From positions 62,001 through 126,000 of the forward strand of contig NZ_VFTG01000015.1 of the NCBI RefSeq assembly GCF_006439355.1: a DNA stretch of 64,000 nt. Direction: 5' to 3'. Shown piece after piece: positions 52,214 to 60,505 of the stretch. Each line of letters starts with the position of its first letter. The stretch's first letter is position 1. A program made the position numbers and the translations under genes. A model generated the notes under the pieces. It was given only the letters and a program-made list of their open reading frames with translations, did not search any database and was not told the DNA's origin. The stretch is from Mesorhizobium sp. B4-1-3. Its GTDB lineage: Bacteria; Pseudomonadota; Alphaproteobacteria; Rhizobiales; Rhizobiaceae.

Positions 52214-53497
52214 TCAGACAGGCGCCGGCATGCGTCCGTTGGCAGGCCTCTCATCCTCGGCTGGTATGGCCAACCTGCGGCGCCGAAAAGCCGGCAATGG
52301 GGTCAGCGTGAACAGGCCATAATAGACGATGAAGGACGCCATGAAGTAGGGGCCGAGCATCTCGACCTCGAAAAAGGAGCGGATCAGCATCAGCCCGACC
52401 GCGCCGGCAAGCGCCACCGAATCGGCGTTCCATTCGCCGAACACCACTTTCGACACATGACCGTAGAAAGAGCGCAGGATCACCAGCGCCAGCAGGGTGA
52501 CTCCAATGAAGCCGATCTCGACCAGGGTCTCGACATAGGTGTTGTGGAAGTGGAAGCCGGAGCGGGTCGAGATGTAGAATTCCGCCCACAGCCGTTCAGG
52601 ATCGGCAAAGCCTTGCACCCAGTAGGCGGCATAGCCATAGCCGAGCAGCGGATGCTGCTGCGCCGCCTCCCAGCCCTGCTCCCACAGATAGGTGCGGCCG
52701 GTGAGCGTCGAATCCTTGCCGAAGATGCCGAGCACGACATCCAGCAGGCCGAGGTTGAGCGCCGCCGCGACGCCCGTCACCAGCGCGCCGGCGCCGACGA
52801 TGAACAGCACGCGGCGATAGCGCAGCGACAAGACCTTGGTCATGGTGAGCAGCATCACGATGCCGATCACCGCCGGCAGCGAGGCGACCGACGTCGCCGA
52901 ATGGGCGATGGCCAGCATGTAGACCGACAGAAGCATGATCGGCGCAGTCCACACGAAGCCCAGCCAGTTGCGCCGGTAGAAGGCCAGGAACGCAAGGCAG
53001 AAGAAGATGCCGAGCGAGGAGAAGAAGCCGATCTGGTTTTTTGAGCCGAAGGCGCCGACGAAATTGACCGTGCCGTCGAGCGTGTCGAGCGCGTAAGCGC
53101 CGACCTTCAGGGAATAAAGCAGGACGACGAAGACGCCGATCAGCGAGCCCACCACCAGCGTGCGCACACTGATGGTGCGCGCCGCGACATAGGCGCAGAT
53201 GATATGCGAGGCATACTGCACTCCCGCGCGCGCGCTGATGCCCGCCGCCTGGGACCAGAACACCGAGAAGCAGATATAGGTGGCTAGCAGAATGGGCAGC
53301 CAGGCACTGGAAAGTCTCCAGGTGAAGCGCCGGTAGTCGACGAACAGCAGCGGCAGCCAGACGGCGTAGTAGGCCAGGATCAGGATCTGCCCGAAATTGG
53401 GCGAGTAGGCGAAGGCGACCATGGAAACCGCGACCGCGAAGACGCCGTAGGTCTCGTTGCGATCGGGATCGATCAAGATGGATTTGGGAATCTTCAT
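52214..53497 (-). CDS. exoQ: O-antigen ligase/polymerase family protein (ExoQ-type)
   Basis: A 427-residue membrane protein with about ten to eleven helices and a large periplasmic loop near residues 285-325 containing TYLWEQGWEAAQQHPLLGYGYAAYW and HFHNTYVETLVEIG, the Wzy_C/WaaL hallmark. In Sinorhizobium, ExoQ polymerises succinoglycan repeats in the exoY-exoF-exoQ group; this gene sits in the same group with an acyltransferase between. Name given by context and family; identity with the true orthologue is not certain. Confidence 0.75.
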   Translation of the reverse strand: MKIPKSILIDPDRNETYGVFAVAVSMVAFAYSPNFGQILILAYYAVWLPLLFVDYRRFTWRLSSAWLPILLATYICFSVFWSQAAGISARAGVQYASHIICAYVAARTISVRTLVVGSLIGVFVVLLYSLKVGAYALDTLDGTVNFVGAFGSKNQIGFFSSLGIFFCLAFLAFYRRNWLGFVWTAPIMLLSVYMLAIAHSATSVASLPAVIGIVMLLTMTKVLSLRYRRVLFIVGAGALVTGVAAALNLGLLDVVLGIFGKDSTLTGRTYLWEQGWEAAQQHPLLGYGYAAYWVQGFADPERLWAEFYISTRSGFHFHNTYVETLVEIGFIGVTLLALVILRSFYGHVSKVVFGEWNADSVALAGAVGLMLIRSFFEVEMLGPYFMASFIVYYGLFTLTPLPAFRRRRLAIPAEDERPANGRMPAPV

Positions 53498-53522
53498 ACC
53501 TGATTTATCCGTGGGCCGTTCT

Positions 53523-54614
53523 CTACGCTACGGCCCGGGCGCGCTGCATCTGCCGCTGCAGGAAGCGCCGCACCGGTTCGTCATAGATGCGCGTGGCGAT
53601 GTCGGCGATGATGATGACCAAGACCGCCATCACGATGCCGAACCAGGGATGATGCGCGAACGGGTCGATCGAGAAGGCCTTGCCGGCTCCGGCGATGATC
53701 ATCAGCATCGGCGTGTGGATGATGTAGATCGGGTAGGAAATCCGCCCGAGCCAGCCATAGAAGCCGGACAGAACCGGCGCGGTCGGCGCCACCGCGCCGG
53801 TCATCACCATGAGCGGAAAGACGATGACGATGGCCGCGAGGTCGTAGGCCACACGCGCGCCACCACCAGGCGCGATGGCGAAGACGGCAAGGGTGAGCAG
53901 AATCGCGCCCTCGACCCAGAGCCCGCGCCGCAGGTAGCCGAGGCTGCCTTGCCAGCCCGCCATCGATCGGCAGAGCAGCACGCCGAGGAAGAAGGAGAAT
54001 GTCACGCGCGGCAAGCCGCTGAGGATGGTGCTGCCGGTCATGCCGAAATCCAGCGTGCCGGCGAGGGCCGAGGCGATGACGAGCAGCACCAGGCTGACGG
54101 CGACGATCCCCGTCAGCACGCGCCGTGTCAGCAGCACGAAGACCACGACATAGGCGATGTTGACGATAAGCTCGAAGAACAGCGACCACGATGCCGGATT
54201 GAGCGGGAAGATCGTGTGATAGGCGTCGCTGACCAGCGGGATGAACAGCATGCCGGTCGTCAGCTGCATGCCGATCTCGGACAGGGGCATATACTCGGCC
54301 GGCATCAGCCTGTTCTTGACCAGCAGATAGAAGAAGCCGAGCAGCGTGCCGGCGAGATAAAGCGGATAGAGCCGGATCAGGCGGATCGCTACGAAGGAGC
54401 CGAAGCCCATGCCGTTCTCGATCTTGCGGTCATAGGCATGCGCGATGACGAAGCCGCTGAGCAGGAAGAACAGATCGACCGCGAGATAGCTCGACGGCAG
54501 CATCTTGCCGTCGGCCAGGAACGGCGAGAAGTGGTAGAGCATGACGCTGATTGCCGCCACGCCTCGGATGGCGTCGAGGTTCAGATAGACGTGACGCGGA
54601 GCTGCGGGCTGCAT
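53523..54614 (-). CDS. Acyltransferase family 3 protein (ExoZ/NodX-like)
   Basis: A 363-residue membrane acyltransferase with about ten helices. The conserved YLNLDAIRGVAAISVMLYHFSPF with its catalytic His, and YLAVDLFFLLSGFVIAHAYDRK, mark the family (ExoZ, OafA, NodX). It most likely adds acetyl groups to the exopolysaccharide made by its neighbours, like ExoZ on succinoglycan. It lies 25 bp before exoQ in the same transcript. Confidence 0.85.
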   Translation of the reverse strand: MQPAAPRHVYLNLDAIRGVAAISVMLYHFSPFLADGKMLPSSYLAVDLFFLLSGFVIAHAYDRKIENGMGFGSFVAIRLIRLYPLYLAGTLLGFFYLLVKNRLMPAEYMPLSEIGMQLTTGMLFIPLVSDAYHTIFPLNPASWSLFFELIVNIAYVVVFVLLTRRVLTGIVAVSLVLLVIASALAGTLDFGMTGSTILSGLPRVTFSFFLGVLLCRSMAGWQGSLGYLRRGLWVEGAILLTLAVFAIAPGGGARVAYDLAAIVIVFPLMVMTGAVAPTAPVLSGFYGWLGRISYPIYIIHTPMLMIIAGAGKAFSIDPFAHHPWFGIVMAVLVIIIADIATRIYDEPVRRFLQRQMQRARAVA

Positions 54615-54732
54615 GTTATGCCTTCAAGCGGTCCAAAACAGATCGCCCGCCCGCGCCGTAACGCGAACGAGCCTGGCTTGTCCCTCCCGCCTCCGTTCCG
54701 GCTCGCTTCGGGCAAGCATCGGGCCGGCGGCA

Positions 54733-56007
54733 CTATTGGCTGGCCGTCGGCGCCAGCTTCACCTTGATCACGTCGCCCGGCAGGACGGGCGTGTCTTCCT
54801 TGGCCTCGACCTCGCTCGTCTTTCCGTCGGCAACGCGCACCAGCGAATAGAGCAGGGTCGGCTCCTGGTCACCGGTCATGCTGGCCGCCGTCGCGGGGTC
54901 CGACGCCTGCGCGATCAGGCCCTTCTGCATGCCGGCCTTCAACGTCGCCTCGTTCAGGTCGGCCTCCGTCTGCTGGCGGTTGGCGGTAAGGGTGGAGTTG
55001 AGCGAGTTCCTCGCGTCGATGGCGTCCTGCTCCGCCTTGCTGATCGACTGCTTGGCGGTGAGGATGGCCGTCTCGTAGTCTAGGATCTTGCCCTGCAGGT
55101 CGGTGACCGACTGTTGCGAGGAAAGCAGCCGCGCATTGGCGACCAGACCCTTCTGCGCCAGCGGACCGATGCTGTCGGCCTGCTTTTCGGCCAGGTCGAC
55201 CTGTTTCTGCTGGTTGGTGATCTTCTTCTGCAGCGATTCGATTTCCGACTGCAGGACGCCTTTCAGATCGTCGAGGGCATCGAGCTTCAGCTTCAGCGAT
55301 TTCTGGTCGGAGACCAGGATCGCCATCTCGTCGGCGACGATGGTCGGCAGTCTCGGATCGCCCTCGATCTCCTTCGGCACCTCGAAACTCGTCTTCCCGG
55401 CGAGGTCGGCGTCGATTCTGGCTCGCTTGACGAGCAGGCGGATACGCTGGTCGTCATAGATGTCGAAGCTGCCCTTGGCGGTGATCAGATCCTTGCCGAG
55501 TTGGGGCCCATAATCGGCGTTGCGCCTTATGCCGCCGGCGATGCTGACTGCCTTGAGCACGGTCAGATCGGGCACGAAGGGGAACTGGCCGGGGTTCTGG
55601 ACCTCGCCTGAAATGTAGAACGGCCGGAACTGCGCCATCTCGACCGAGGCTTCCGGCTTGTCTGGCAGCGCCAGCTTACGCTGCAGCGCGAGCCCGATCG
55701 CCGAAGCGATCTGCGCCGTCGTCTTGCCGGCGGCCTGCATGTCGCCGACGAACGGCACCGAGAGCGTCCCGCCCGGGCCGATGGAATACTCGCCATTGAT
55801 GGCCGACCAGTCGCGGAACGTGCCGTCGACCGTCTGCCATTCGGCGACGCGGATGTTGAGCTTGTCCAGAGGGCCAAGCTGATAATCGCCAGCAGCAGCC
55901 AATTGCGGCATGGCCAGCGACGCCGCAAGCAAGAAGCCCGCGACGCGGGCTGGTGTCCGGAGTATGAGACTGCAGGCGAAAGACAGTCCGAAGAGGTCTT
56001 TTGTCAA
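54733..56007 (-). CDS. exoF: Polysaccharide export protein (ExoF-type, Wza-like)
   Basis: A 424-residue exported protein (signal VAGFLLAASLAMPQLAAA near residues 22-39). The polysaccharide-export domain begins GDYQLGPLDKLNIRVAEW. A SLBB-like unit follows (FYISGEVQNPGQFPFVP), then a long coiled-coil region at about 245-365, and a second SLBB-like end (TPVLPGDVIKVKL). The length matches S. meliloti ExoF (about 420). The opening codon is TTG at 56007. It is directly downstream of exoY, as in S. meliloti. Confidence 0.85.
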   Translation of the reverse strand: MTKDLFGLSFACSLILRTPARVAGFLLAASLAMPQLAAAGDYQLGPLDKLNIRVAEWQTVDGTFRDWSAINGEYSIGPGGTLSVPFVGDMQAAGKTTAQIASAIGLALQRKLALPDKPEASVEMAQFRPFYISGEVQNPGQFPFVPDLTVLKAVSIAGGIRRNADYGPQLGKDLITAKGSFDIYDDQRIRLLVKRARIDADLAGKTSFEVPKEIEGDPRLPTIVADEMAILVSDQKSLKLKLDALDDLKGVLQSEIESLQKKITNQQKQVDLAEKQADSIGPLAQKGLVANARLLSSQQSVTDLQGKILDYETAILTAKQSISKAEQDAIDARNSLNSTLTANRQQTEADLNEATLKAGMQKGLIAQASDPATAASMTGDQEPTLLYSLVRVADGKTSEVEAKEDTPVLPGDVIKVKLAPTASQ

Positions 56008-56065
56008 ATGAACGTTTCCGATCCGCTTTGGCCCATCCGCCCGATGAGATCACTTTCGGATGCCT

Positions 56066-56084
56066 GCCCCGCCGTCGGCGGGGC
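56066..56084 (-). other. Hairpin between exoY and exoF
   Basis: GCCCCGCC (56066-56073) and GGCGGGGC (56077-56084) form a perfect 8-bp GC stem with a 3-nt loop in the 88-bp spacer. It lacks a T-tract and may attenuate or stabilise between the initiating transferase and the export gene. Confidence 0.5.
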
Positions 56085-56095
56085 TGGCCCGTCGG

Positions 56096-56773
56096 TCAAT
56101 AGCTGCCGCGCGACATCCACACGGCAGGAACCGTCTTGAAGATGATGCGAATGTCCTCGAACAACGACCAGTTCTCGACATAGTGGCGGTCGAAGGCGAC
56201 ACGCGTGTCGTAGGATACGTCGTTGCGGCCGCTCACCTGCCACAGCCCGGTGAGACCCGGGCGCGACTTCAGGTAATAGACAGCGGCGCTGCCATAGATC
56301 TCCAGTTCGTCGCGCACGACCGGGCGCGGGCCGACAAGGCTCATGTCGCCCTGCAGGATGTTGAGGATCTGCGGCAGCTCGTCGAGGCTGAGCTTGCGAA
56401 GCACCGCACCGACGCGGGTGACGCGCGGATCGTTCTTCAGCTTGCGCGTCGCGATCCATTCGGCATTGGCTTCAGGATTGGTCGCCAGATAGGCGGCGAG
56501 CACGCGCTCGCCGTCCGGAACCATGGTGCGGAATTTGAGGCAGGAGAAAATCCTGCCGCCGCGGCCGATCCGCTTGTGGCCGTAAAAGATCGGACCGTTG
56601 TCCGAAAGCTTGACCAGCAGGGCGACCATCAGGAAAAGCGGGCTGAGCAGAATCAGCCCTGCCAGGGAACCGACGATGTCGAAGCTGCGTTTGATTAGAC
56701 CGCCGATGGGGGGTGGAAAATCAACGCCGACCTGCGCAAAACCCGCATTAGCCGACTTGGCGACGTCCCTCAT
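56096..56773 (-). CDS. exoY: Exopolysaccharide-initiating undecaprenyl-phosphate sugar transferase
   Basis: A 225-residue polyisoprenyl-phosphate hexose-1-phosphate transferase very like S. meliloti ExoY: IGGLIKRSFDIVGSLAGLILL membrane helix at about 23-50, GHKRIGRGGRIFSCLKFRTM, LRKLSLDELPQILNILQGDMS, VGPRPVV, SRPGLTGLWQVSGRNDVSY and SRGSY at the end. It loads the first sugar (galactose in S. meliloti) onto the lipid carrier on the inner face of the membrane. An exoX-like repressor gene is divergent from it. Confidence 0.92.
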   Translation of the reverse strand: MRDVAKSANAGFAQVGVDFPPPIGGLIKRSFDIVGSLAGLILLSPLFLMVALLVKLSDNGPIFYGHKRIGRGGRIFSCLKFRTMVPDGERVLAAYLATNPEANAEWIATRKLKNDPRVTRVGAVLRKLSLDELPQILNILQGDMSLVGPRPVVRDELEIYGSAAVYYLKSRPGLTGLWQVSGRNDVSYDTRVAFDRHYVENWSLFEDIRIIFKTVPAVWMSRGSY

Positions 56774-57380
56774 GCAGAAGCTCCATACGTTGAACGGATG
56801 GTTTACGGCAAGATATCAAAAAAATGCTGCAGCGCAACACACAATTTCCCATCGCGCTGAAATGTTCACGTCATGAATTGACTAAATAATAAACCTGCCC
56901 TGCCCAAATTCTCACCTTTGTGGCACGTTTATGACAAGGTGAAGGGAAACTTGGAAAATGTAGTCCACCTTTTGGGCCGTTTTTGGACAGTGCGTTCTTT
57001 GCTGCAGAAGAAACGCGGTTGTAGGCCGTGGGAAGCACTCGCTGTGGTAAGTCATCCACATAAAATACTAATCAAAGTGGTGAATTCTACTGAGGCAGCG
57101 GGCGCCGCATTGAATAGCGGGCGGAGCCACAGTGTGCGTCGCAGCATGGCCGAGTCGATCTCGTAAAATCCTTGGAAACCATACCTGTCGGGCCTTGCTC
57201 CGGCCGACCCGCCTTAATAGAGTCGCAAAATATTCCTGTCATAATCTGCACTGGTAAGGAAGGCCGGAAGCAACCGGCCGGATTGGGCAGCCACAAAGAG
57301 CTCTTTGGCGCAACGGGGAGTTACGCGGGTGGGTAAGTCGCAGCTTCTGCATGCTCGTCTCGGTTGAAGGACCGGCGAAC
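56774..57380. promoter_or_regulatory. Divergent exoY/exoX control region
   Basis: Six hundred bases without a gene that I can support. The part next to exoY (56800-56950) is markedly AT-rich, as expected for promoters and for MucR-like regulators that act on exo genes. TCACCTTTGT (56912-56921) and ACAAGGTGA (56934-56942) form an imperfect dyad. GGCCGG and CCGGCC at 57262-57279 can pair in the exoX 5' leader. Confidence 0.5.
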
Positions 57381-57653
57381 ATGTCTCTGCCAAAATTCAT
57401 CATCGGCATGATGTTCGCGCTCGCGATCGTCATCGGCTGGTCGTATTTCGACGGCGCATCGGCGGGCACCATCGTCTTGCGCGCCATCGTTTGCGCCGTA
57501 ATCATCCAGGCGGGCTATTTCCTTCTGGTCTTCGCCATGGTCGGCAGAGCCACGCCGACATCGGCGGAGAAGATCCGTGAAGCCGACCGTGGCGCGATCC
57601 TGAACAAGGTCGCCGAAGGCGAAAAGCTAAGCGCCAGGCGCAGCCTCCACTGA
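57381..57653 (+). CDS. exoX: Exopolysaccharide production repressor, ExoX/SyrA family
   Basis: A 90-residue inner-membrane protein with two helices (about 5-22 and 30-54) joined by a short loop (SYFDGASAGT), a conserved VICAVIIQAGYFLLV-like second helix (RAIVCAVIIQAGYFLLVF), and a charged tail. This is the layout of ExoX/SyrA, which lower exopolysaccharide output by acting on ExoY after transcription. Divergence from exoY supports the call. The start at 57381 has AAGGA upstream; 57351 is in frame but has no site. Its last 27 bp overlap the convergent lasso exporter gene. Confidence 0.75.
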   Translation: MSLPKFIIGMMFALAIVIGWSYFDGASAGTIVLRAIVCAVIIQAGYFLLVFAMVGRATPTSAEKIREADRGAILNKVAEGEKLSARRSLH

Positions 57654-59534
57654 CCGTTCGACCGGCGCCGGGACCGGTTCGGCCCCGACCGCGGGCGCGG
57701 TGTCGCGCTCGGCCTGTTCGCCCGATAGCATCCTGGCAAGACGGCTGCCGGCTTTTGCCTTCAGCCGCCGATATTGCCCGACCTCGACGATGCGCCCGTT
57801 CTCGATGGCCACGACCCAGTCGGCGAAGGCGATCATCGATGGCCGGTGCGCGATGGTCAGAATCGTCATTTGGCCACGCAGCGCCTCGATCGATTGGGCG
57901 ATCAGCGATTGATTCTGCCAGTCGAGCGCGCTCGTTGCCTCGTCGAGGATGAGCAGCGAAGGCTTGCGCAGCAACGCCCGCGCCAGGGCGACGCGCTGCC
58001 GCTCGCCGCCGGAGAGCCGGACACCGCGGTCGCCCACCACCGTATCGAGCCGCAATGCCAGCCGCTCGACGAAATCGGCCGCATGCGCGTTGCGCAACGC
58101 CGCCCAGAGCTCGTCGTCGCTGGCCCCGGGTGCTGCAAGGCGCAGATTGGCGGCGATCGTGTCGTGCAGTAGGAACACGTCCTGCGGCACATAGGCGACC
58201 TGATCGCGCCAGGCCCTGCGGTTCCGGGCGGTGATCTCCACGCCGTCGGCCAGGATCCGGCCGCTGGTTGGTTCGAGCAGGCCCAGCAGCATGTCGGCGA
58301 TCGTGCTCTTGCCCGAGCCGGAAGGGCCGATCAATGCCGTCACCTTGCCGGCCGGCAGGCCGAAGGTGATGTCGCTGACCACCGGGTGCCCGTCGCCTTC
58401 GCCATAGGCGAAGGAGACATCGCGGACGTTGAGGCCGGTCTCGAGCGAGAGTTTCGCACCCTGTTCGGCCGCGCTTTCTTCCGGCTCGCGCTCTGCGTCG
58501 AAACGGGCCTGGAGGCTTTGCATCGAAGCATAGGCCGGCAGGTTGATCAGCACCTGCTGGGTCTGGAGCTGCATATCCATGAACCGTGGCGCGACGCGCA
58601 TGAAGACCAGGAGCAGCACGACGATCTCGGCTAGCGACAGGTGGAAGCCGACCAGCGCGATATAGATGAACAGGCTGAGCCCGATCACGCTCGTGACCTG
58701 GAACAGCGCGGTGCCGAGCGAAGAGTTGCGGACGAAGGCGATGTTGTCTGACTTCATCCTGTCCAGCGTCGCGCCGAGCTCGGCAAAATAGCTTGCCTCG
58801 ACATTCAGGCTCTTGGCCACCTTGATGCCGCCGAGAAACTCGGAGACCGTGCGGTATTGGTCCTGGCGGTTGCCGGTCAGCGTCCGGCCATAGGCGCTGG
58901 CGCGCGCCCTGAATGGCTGCAAGGCGATCAGCAGCACCAGGCCGATGAAAATGGCAAAGCATGTCATCACCGGCGAGATGAAGAGCGAGACCACGAGATA
59001 GCCGGTGAGAAGCAGCGTGGCCTGGGTGAGCATGAGCAGCGAGAAGGCCGCGACCTGCACCCGGTCGACGTCGCCGTTCAGCGCATGGTCGAGATCGGAG
59101 CTGCGGATGCGGGTGAACACGCCCCAGCGCGCCTTGCCGACGCTCTCGAAGAGGTCCATGCGCACGCGGTTGACGAAGTCATAGAGCAGTCGCGCCATGT
59201 AGACCGACTTGAAGCGGTTGAAAATCGCTTGCAGCGTCACCAGCGCGACGAGCAGTGAAAGCACGGTGGCGAGCGACAGCGTTCCGCCGGGCACCAGCCA
59301 ATGGAGAGCCTCCGGCACCCGAACCGCGTAATCCTGCTCGGCCTTGCCGATCAGGCGCAGCAGCGGCACGAGCAGCAGGATCGAGGCGCCTTCGGTGAGA
59401 CTTCCCAGGACCAGGAAGGCAAGCGCCGTCGCCGTACGCCGTCCGCCGACATGCGCCATCATCGCGCCGAAGCCGGCGACATCCCGGAAGAAGGACAGGC
59501 GAAGCTTCGAGGACCAGCCCATGCCTTGGTTCAC
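57627..59534 (-). CDS. Lasso-peptide ABC exporter (D protein)
   Basis: A one-chain exporter of about 635 residues: six membrane helices in the first 330 residues, then an ATPase with GPSGSGKST, YVPQDVFLLHDTI, LSGGERQRVALARALL and LLILDEATSALD. The C-terminal 40 residues are Ala/Pro/Glu-rich. There is no N-terminal peptidase domain, which fits a cluster with a separate leader protease. GTG at 59534 overlaps the kinase stop by 4 bp; ATG 59522 is an alternative start. As the last gene of the cluster it should export the mature lasso peptide and give self-protection. Confidence 0.85.
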   Translation of the reverse strand: MNQGMGWSSKLRLSFFRDVAGFGAMMAHVGGRRTATALAFLVLGSLTEGASILLLVPLLRLIGKAEQDYAVRVPEALHWLVPGGTLSLATVLSLLVALVTLQAIFNRFKSVYMARLLYDFVNRVRMDLFESVGKARWGVFTRIRSSDLDHALNGDVDRVQVAAFSLLMLTQATLLLTGYLVVSLFISPVMTCFAIFIGLVLLIALQPFRARASAYGRTLTGNRQDQYRTVSEFLGGIKVAKSLNVEASYFAELGATLDRMKSDNIAFVRNSSLGTALFQVTSVIGLSLFIYIALVGFHLSLAEIVVLLLVFMRVAPRFMDMQLQTQQVLINLPAYASMQSLQARFDAEREPEESAAEQGAKLSLETGLNVRDVSFAYGEGDGHPVVSDITFGLPAGKVTALIGPSGSGKSTIADMLLGLLEPTSGRILADGVEITARNRRAWRDQVAYVPQDVFLLHDTIAANLRLAAPGASDDELWAALRNAHAADFVERLALRLDTVVGDRGVRLSGGERQRVALARALLRKPSLLILDEATSALDWQNQSLIAQSIEALRGQMTILTIAHRPSMIAFADWVVAIENGRIVEVGQYRRLKAKAGSRLARMLSGEQAERDTAPAVGAEPVPAPVERSVEAAPGA

Positions 59535-60505
59535 CTTGTCCCCGACGCCAGGTCGGTTTCGATCGCGGCGACCGCCTCGTCGATCCGGGCGAGCCCGGCC
59601 GGCACTTCGAGGCGGCTGAGGCCGACCCGCCCGGCGACCTGCGCGCATTGGCCGAGATGCACCGAGGCGGAATCGTCCCGCAGCGCCTGCCGGCCGAACC
59701 GCGTGATGTAGGAGAATTTGATGACCGCCGGCAGTGCGGCGGCGCCGGTCAGCGGCGAGATCGCCGCCCGACCGCCGCGCTCGAGCACATAGAGGCGCGA
59801 CACCGGCACTGCTTCGGCGGCAAACCCGTCGCGCAGCCGGTGCTGCGCTTTGTCGATTTGCGGATGCACCTGCGGGCGTACCTCCGCCTGCTCGAGGTGA
59901 ATGGCGCCGGCCGCATCCGCGGCGAGCTTGAGCTGCGGAAATCCGGGCAGGATGATCGGCCGCTCGGGATCGGATAAGTCCAGCGCCACGACGTCGTCGG
60001 TGAGCAGGCGGTGGCCGGCGCGGATCATCGCGCCCGCCGTCGTCGACTTGCCGGCCCCCTTGTCGCCCATGAAGATCACGCTCTTGCCGCCGACGGCAAT
60101 GGCGCTGGCATGGAGAACGAGCAGCCCGCGCCGATGTAGCGCGAGCGCCATCACCGGCCCGAGCAGCGGAAACGCAAGCAGCGGGTCGTCTACCCCTGGC
60201 GCCGGATCGACGTCGATCCGCTTGACGCTGCTGATCATGAAGGTGCCGACCGCCTGCCAGGAAAGATACTGGCGCGTGGACTCGAACCGGAACGCCGTGG
60301 CGCCCGGCGATGCGGCGTCGGGGAAGTCGACCGGCCCGACCGCGATCTCCAGGTCCGGCGTCGCCGGCGCCGCCGGCTCCAGTTCCGGCAGGGCCACTTC
60401 CGAACGGACGATCAGCCCGTAGGCCTTGTAGAAATGGCGGACCCGTCCGCCCGGCGCCGCGGTCGCGGGCTCTGGCCGCGCAAGGGAGGCGATCGGAAGG
60501 TTCAT
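59531..60505 (-). CDS. HPr-kinase-like kinase of the lasso-peptide cluster
   Basis: A 324-residue protein with an HPr kinase C-terminal-type fold: VLHASAIAVGGKSVIFMGDK, P-loop G147-T155 (GDKGAGKST) and TDDVVALD with Asp170-Asp171. Homologues in other lasso clusters (those of paeninodin type) phosphorylate the C-terminal Ser side chain of the precursor. The precursor here does end in Ser. ATG at 60505 overlaps the cyclase stop (ATGA) and has AAGGA upstream; a longer frame from 60535 would overlap the cyclase by 34 bp. Confidence 0.85.
   Translation of the reverse strand: MNLPIASLARPEPATAAPGGRVRHFYKAYGLIVRSEVALPELEPAAPATPDLEIAVGPVDFPDAASPGATAFRFESTRQYLSWQAVGTFMISSVKRIDVDPAPGVDDPLLAFPLLGPVMALALHRRGLLVLHASAIAVGGKSVIFMGDKGAGKSTTAGAMIRAGHRLLTDDVVALDLSDPERPIILPGFPQLKLAADAAGAIHLEQAEVRPQVHPQIDKAQHRLRDGFAAEAVPVSRLYVLERGGRAAISPLTGAAALPAVIKFSYITRFGRQALRDDSASVHLGQCAQVAGRVGLSRLEVPAGLARIDEAVAAIETDLASGTR

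Noticed and set aside
56871..57059. 62-codon minus-strand frame upstream of exoY
   Set aside because: No ribosome site or family resemblance; AT-rich regulatory DNA is the simpler reading.
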